From assembly GCA_964658455.1 (NCBI GenBank), contig CAZZZA010000111.1, forward strand, positions 1 to 10,007: a stretch of DNA of 10,007 bases, given 5' to 3'. The notes under the pieces were generated by a model, which saw only the letters and a list, made by a program, of their open reading frames with translations, ran no database searches and was not told where the DNA came from. Origin of the DNA: Lichenicola sp964658455. GTDB taxonomy: Bacteria > Pseudomonadota > Alphaproteobacteria > Acetobacterales > Acetobacteraceae. The translations under genes and the position numbers were made by a program. Shown here in pieces: positions 6,807 to 10,007 of this stretch; position 1 is the stretch's first letter, and the number at the start of each line of letters is the position of its first letter.

Positions 6807-6845
6807 AGAAAGATTAAGATTTTACCGACAGGCGACCGCGGTCAC
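6807..6845 (-). promoter_or_regulatory. AT-rich promoter-like patch upstream of the lipase-like gene
   Basis: Bases 6807-6824 are the most AT-rich run in the window and lie in the 70-base gap after murQ. Reading the minus strand, TAAAAT (6824-6819) matches the -10 consensus at 5 of 6. GTGACC (6845-6840), overlapping the murQ stop, is a 4-of-6 -35 candidate but with a short 15-base spacer. The predicted 5' leader would be roughly 40-45 bases. This suggests that the secreted protein has its own promoter besides possible read-through from murQ. Confidence 0.4.
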
Positions 6846-7771
6846 GCGGCCGGCGGATCGCCCGCCAGCGCCGCGCCCAGATCGCCGTGCCTGTCGGCCA
6901 GGATGGCGCGCGCCGCGTCGGCCGTCAGACCGGACAGCACCAGCACCGCGACCTTCACGCTGCCGCCGGCCTGCGCCAGCGCCTCCGCCACCGCCTGCGG
7001 ATCGCGGCCGGTGATGGCGGCCACCATGCGCCCGGCGCGTCGCCGCAGCTTCTCGTTCGAGGCCACCATGTCCACCATCCAGCCGCGATGGACCCGCCCG
7101 AGCCGGATCATCAGGCTGGTCGAGATCAGGTTCAGCACGATCTTCTGCGCGGTCCCGGCCTTCAGTCGGGTCGAGCCGGCGATCGGCTCGGCGCCGGTGG
7201 GCAGCAGCACGCCGAACTCGGCCTCCGCCAGCAGCGGCGCGCCGGCGCTGTTGGCGATGCCGACGGTCAGGCATCCGAGCGACCGCGCCTTGCGCACCGC
7301 GGCGCGGGTGTAGGGGGTGGTGCCGCTGGCGGCGACCGCCAGCAGCACGTCGCCGGGCCGCAGCACCGACGCCTCCGACTCGCCATCCTGCCAGCCATCC
7401 TCGGCGCCCTCGACCGCGCGATACAGCGCCTCGCGGCCACCGGCCAGCAGATACACCAGACGCTCCTCCGGCCAGCCGAAGGTCGGCCGCAGCTCGGCGC
7501 CGTCCTGGAACGCCACCCGGCCGGAGGTGCCGGCGCCGGCATAGGCCAGCCGCCCGTTGGCGCGCAGCCGCGGGACGGCCGCCTCGATTACCCGCGCCAG
7601 CGCCGGCAGCGCCGATCGCACCGCGGCGGCGGCGGCCATCTGCCCCTCGAGCAGCCCGTCGAGCACCGCTTCGACCGGCCATCGGTCGATGCCGTCGAAA
7701 CGCGGGTCGCGCGCCTCGGTGTCGGGCACGGCCGGCGGCGGTATGGCGGCGCTGTCGATGTCGTCGCTCAT
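6842..7771 (-). CDS. murQ: N-acetylmuramic acid 6-phosphate etherase
   Basis: MurQ (309 residues) cleaves the D-lactyl ether of MurNAc-6-phosphate to give GlcNAc-6-phosphate and D-lactate, in cytoplasmic peptidoglycan recycling. The SIS-domain motifs are clear: AYAGAGTSGR (76-85), then DGAELRPTFG (90-99) and YLLAGGREALYRAVEGAED (107-125). Glu93 and Glu124 align with the catalytic Glu83 and Glu114 of E. coli MurQ, with the same 31-residue spacing. Further marks are AASGTTPYT (147-155), the family signature GSTRLKAGTAQK (199-210), and MVDMVASNEKL (232-242), followed by the helical C-terminal domain. An in-frame upstream start at 7864 would add 31 residues of Arg/Pro/Ser-rich sequence inside the antiporter gene, so ATG 7771 is chosen; it has GAGGG ten bases upstream. 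The usual partners anmK and nagZ are not in the window. Confidence 0.95.
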   Translation of the reverse strand: MSDDIDSAAIPPPAVPDTEARDPRFDGIDRWPVEAVLDGLLEGQMAAAAAVRSALPALARVIEAAVPRLRANGRLAYAGAGTSGRVAFQDGAELRPTFGWPEERLVYLLAGGREALYRAVEGAEDGWQDGESEASVLRPGDVLLAVAASGTTPYTRAAVRKARSLGCLTVGIANSAGAPLLAEAEFGVLLPTGAEPIAGSTRLKAGTAQKIVLNLISTSLMIRLGRVHRGWMVDMVASNEKLRRRAGRMVAAITGRDPQAVAEALAQAGGSVKVAVLVLSGLTADAARAILADRHGDLGAALAGDPPAA

Positions 7772-7781
7772 GCTGGGCGCG

Positions 7782-7786
7782 CCCTC
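7782..7786 (-). promoter_or_regulatory. Shine-Dalgarno of murQ, overlapping the antiporter stop
   Basis: On the minus strand the antiporter ends in TGA (7787-7785) and the sequence reads TGAGGG, so GAGGG (7786-7782) includes the last two bases of the stop codon. The spacer to ATG 7771 is ten bases. This supports the 7771 start and termination-coupled translation of murQ. Confidence 0.55.
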
Positions 7787-10007
7787 ACACGGTCTCTGCG
7801 GAGAAGGAGCCCTCGGCGACCGCAGCCGGCGCGTCGGGCTCCACGGCGACCTCCGGTGCGGCAAGCAGCAGCACGTCCTGCGGCTCGCCCATCCTGGCGC
7901 GGCGCAGGCGTTCGAGATTCTGCCGAACCACCGGATATTCGTTGGCCAGACGGCGGAAGTCCCTGGCGCTGATCGCCAGCAGATGGCCGAACCGGATCGA
8001 GCGCACCGAGGCCCGCATCCTGCCGCCGGCCAGCAGGTCCTCCGCCCCCAGCACCGAGCCGGGGCCGTAGCGGATGTCGTGCTCGGCGATGTGGCTCTCG
8101 AACTGGCCGGCGCTGACGAAATAGACGGTCCGAACCTGCGCGTCGCGCTTGAGCACCCGCTCGGAGGGCGCGGTGAAATGGATCGCCAGCGTCATCGCCA
8201 GGTCGTGCAGCACCGCCTCCGGCACCCCGTTCAGCGCCGGCACCGCCTTGATCCTGGTCTCGATGCCGCTCTTGAGGTTGAATTTCAGCCGCCGCTCGAG
8301 ACGGTGCCGCCGGGTCTCGACGTCGCGCAGCAGCTGCGCGTGCAGCTCCTCGCTGATCAGGCTCTCGGCCAGCAGCTCGTCATATTCCTCCGCCTCCAGC
8401 CGCAGCGAGACCTGGCGCAGCATCCGGCTCTCCAGCGCCTCGGTGTAGCCCTGGTAGTGCAGGCGCATGGTCGAGATGGCTTCCTCGAGCAGCTTCTGCT
8501 GGCGCTCGAGCACCTCGGAGACGATGTCCGCGAGCCGGGTGCCGAGCGTGGGCTCCACCCGCCGGCGCATGAACCGCGACAGCGACAGCGACACGATGTG
8601 CGCCACCATCAGCATCTCGAACCGTTCCATCATCGCATACATCAGCGGCGCGTCGAGCCGCAGCCGGTGGTGCACGAATTGCGCCATGCGGAACCGCCAG
8701 GACGGGCTGAGACGGCGGCGCACCGCCTGCACGTAGCCGAACCGGCCCTCCAGCCTGGCGCCGTCGATCATCGCCTCGGCGGAGCGCAGCAGCGTCTCCA
8801 TCACCCGCCGCGAGATGCCGCGGGTGCGGAACAGGTCGAGCAGGATCGAGCGTTCCTGGTTGGCGATGGTGATCAGCGCCAGCGTGACGCGCTGCCGGTC
8901 GCCGAGCGCGCTGTCGAAGGTGTTGGCCGCCTGCTCCTCGGCGATCCGCCGCTCCAGCTTCTCCAGCACATGCTTCATCGCATGGCCGGGAAAGCCCAGA
9001 TCGGCGGCGACCCGTCGCGTGCGGTCGCGCACCTCGCCGAGGCCGATGCTGAGCACCTGGTGACGCTGCGCCTGGTCGATCGCGGAGAGCTGGTCGAGCT
9101 TCAGCGCCACCACCAGGTAGCGCAGCGTGGTGCCGTTCAGGAACAGGGTGAACAGCACGAAGCCGGTGGCGATGATGCCGATGAAATGCGCCACCGGCGC
9201 CCTGACGTGCGGGTTCTCGGTCACCGCCAGCGCCAGCGCCAGGGTGATGGCGCCGCGCAGGCCGCCCCAGACCATCGTCGCCTTGAACGGCATCGGCACC
9301 GGCGGCGACAGCTTGGTGGCGGTCAGCACCGGCAGCAGCCCGAACACCACCGCGGCGCGCGCGAACAGGCCGGCGGCCACCGTGATCAGGATCAGCACCA
9401 GGTCCCAGCCGGTCATGCCGACCATCAGCCGCGGCACCAGCATCGAGGCCAGGATGAACACCAGCGAGCCGGCCCAGAACACCAGCTGCTCCCAGAGTTC
9501 CTGCAGGAACAGCCAGGTCTGCGGCCTGAGCGTCGAGGGGCCGTAGACGGAGAAGGTCAGCCCGGCGGCGGCGGTCGCCACCACGCCGGACAGGCCGAAC
9601 AGCCGGTCGCAGACGATGTAGGCGACATAGGGCAGCGCGATGGTCAGCGTGACCTCGGCCGCCGGCGTGCCGCCGATCAGCGCGATCATGCCCAGCGTCA
9701 GCCGCCCGAGCATGATGCCGACGATCAGCGCGCCACCGAACGAGAGCACGAAATCGATCGCGGCGTGGCCGACCGAGATATGCGCGTTCATGGTCAGCGC
9801 CGGCAGCAGGATGCCGAACATCGAGATCGCCGCTGCATCGTTCAGCAGCGCCTCGCCCTCGACCAGCCGGGTGAGACGCGTCGCGGCGCCGATCTCGCGG
9901 AAGATGCTGGCCACCGCCGACGGATCGGTGTTGGCGACGATCGCGCCCAGCGTCAGGCACACCACCAGCGGCATGCCGGCGAACGGATACAGCGCGAAGC
10001 CGATCGC
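7785..10007 (-). CDS. CPA1-family cation/proton antiporter with C-terminal cyclic-nucleotide-binding-like domain (5' end outside window)
   Basis: 740 residues are visible, starting inside the membrane domain; roughly the first 80-110 residues are missing. The frame is open to the right edge, so the internal ATG at 9974 is not the start. CPA1 marks are ANTDPSAV (25-32), the LVEGEALLNDAAAI stretch (48-61) with the transport-site Asn56-Asp57 pair of electroneutral NhaP/NHE exchangers, and MVWGGLRGAITLALAL (245-260) with the conserved Arg251. After the last membrane helix (about 275-300), some 290 charged, helix-forming residues follow, including ANQERSILLDLFRTRGIS and a Glu/Arg/Leu-rich coiled-coil-like stretch (about 490-575). 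A cyclic-nucleotide-binding-like fold comes last (about 589-701: VYFVSAGQFE, YGPGSVLGAEDLL, MRASVRS, LLAISARDF), then an Ala/Glu/Pro-rich tail. The order matches plant SOS1-type Na+/H+ exchangers. Ion (Na+ or K+) and ligand are unknown. murQ follows 13 bases downstream. Confidence 0.93.
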   Translation of the reverse strand, partial: AIGFALYPFAGMPLVVCLTLGAIVANTDPSAVASIFREIGAATRLTRLVEGEALLNDAAAISMFGILLPALTMNAHISVGHAAIDFVLSFGGALIVGIMLGRLTLGMIALIGGTPAAEVTLTIALPYVAYIVCDRLFGLSGVVATAAAGLTFSVYGPSTLRPQTWLFLQELWEQLVFWAGSLVFILASMLVPRLMVGMTGWDLVLILITVAAGLFARAAVVFGLLPVLTATKLSPPVPMPFKATMVWGGLRGAITLALALAVTENPHVRAPVAHFIGIIATGFVLFTLFLNGTTLRYLVVALKLDQLSAIDQAQRHQVLSIGLGEVRDRTRRVAADLGFPGHAMKHVLEKLERRIAEEQAANTFDSALGDRQRVTLALITIANQERSILLDLFRTRGISRRVMETLLRSAEAMIDGARLEGRFGYVQAVRRRLSPSWRFRMAQFVHHRLRLDAPLMYAMMERFEMLMVAHIVSLSLSRFMRRRVEPTLGTRLADIVSEVLERQQKLLEEAISTMRLHYQGYTEALESRMLRQVSLRLEAEEYDELLAESLISEELHAQLLRDVETRRHRLERRLKFNLKSGIETRIKAVPALNGVPEAVLHDLAMTLAIHFTAPSERVLKRDAQVRTVYFVSAGQFESHIAEHDIRYGPGSVLGAEDLLAGGRMRASVRSIRFGHLLAISARDFRRLANEYPVVRQNLERLRRARMGEPQDVLLLAAPEVAVEPDAPAAVAEGSFSAETV

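Noticed and set aside
6832..6844. GACCGCGGTC palindrome at the murQ stop as an intrinsic terminator
   Set aside because: It is a perfect palindrome without a loop, so it cannot form a normal hairpin, and the following AT-rich DNA is mixed A and T rather than a U-tract.
7772..7864. N-terminal extension of murQ by 31 residues
   Set aside because: It lies within the antiporter coding region, is Arg/Pro/Ser-rich and has no counterpart in MurQ; ATG 7771 has a good Shine-Dalgarno.
6887..7972. 361-codon plus-strand open frame opposite murQ
   Set aside because: It is the antisense shadow of murQ, rich in His, Arg, Gln and Gly with no motif.
8380..9960. 526-codon minus-strand open frame in another phase of the antiporter gene
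   Set aside because: It is an alternative-phase shadow; only the other phase encodes the CPA1 membrane helices and motifs.
1..10007. CRISPR array, tRNA/rRNA genes, insertion sequences or attachment sites
   Set aside because: I looked for regular direct repeats, transposase or integrase motifs and terminal inverted repeats and saw none; nearly all of the window is accounted for by protein genes.

Overview
This is a very GC-rich window with strong G/C bias at third codon positions and little intergenic DNA. Its gene content is that of a Gram-negative alphaproteobacterium. The glycosyltransferase pair, the lipid A gene and the style of the secreted protein's C-terminus suggest the Rhodospirillales / Acetobacteraceae side, but that placement is inference. 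I see no tRNA, rRNA, CRISPR array, transposase or integrase, and no intergenic stretch longer than about 85 bases.

Layout. (i) 1-1299, minus strand: a GT9 heptosyltransferase-like gene followed, with a 4-base overlap, by a GT4 glycosyltransferase that runs off the left edge. Both look like LPS/surface-glycan genes. (ii) 1300-1382: an 83-base divergent intergenic region that should carry promoters for both directions. (iii) 1383-4732, plus strand: a tightly packed four-gene set, ygfZ (folate-binding Fe-S maintenance protein), hisI (phosphoribosyl-AMP cyclohydrolase), lpxB (lipid A disaccharide synthase) and an AEC-family transporter. Junctions are a 4-base overlap, a 16-base gap and a 1-base overlap, so one operon is likely. 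(iv) 4733-4766: a short convergent junction with a GC hairpin. (v) 4767-10007, minus strand: reading in transcription order, a CPA1 cation/proton antiporter with a cytosolic cyclic-nucleotide-binding-like domain (5' end outside the window), then murQ (MurNAc-6-phosphate etherase) whose Shine-Dalgarno overlaps the antiporter stop, then a 70-base gap with an AT-rich promoter-like patch, then a 667-residue lipase-like protein with Gly-rich beta-repeats that looks like a type I secretion substrate.

Taken together the locus is mostly about the cell envelope: lipid A synthesis (LpxB), LPS core or surface sugars (GT9, GT4), peptidoglycan recycling (MurQ), membrane transport (AEC, CPA1) and one probable exported hydrolase. 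HisI and YgfZ are housekeeping passengers in the lpxB operon. Most of the window is ordinary chromosomal sequence and I do not see a convincing undescribed system. The points most worth a second look are the apparent CTG start of the GT9 gene, the lipase/beta-repeat protein, and the SOS1-like domain layout of the antiporter.
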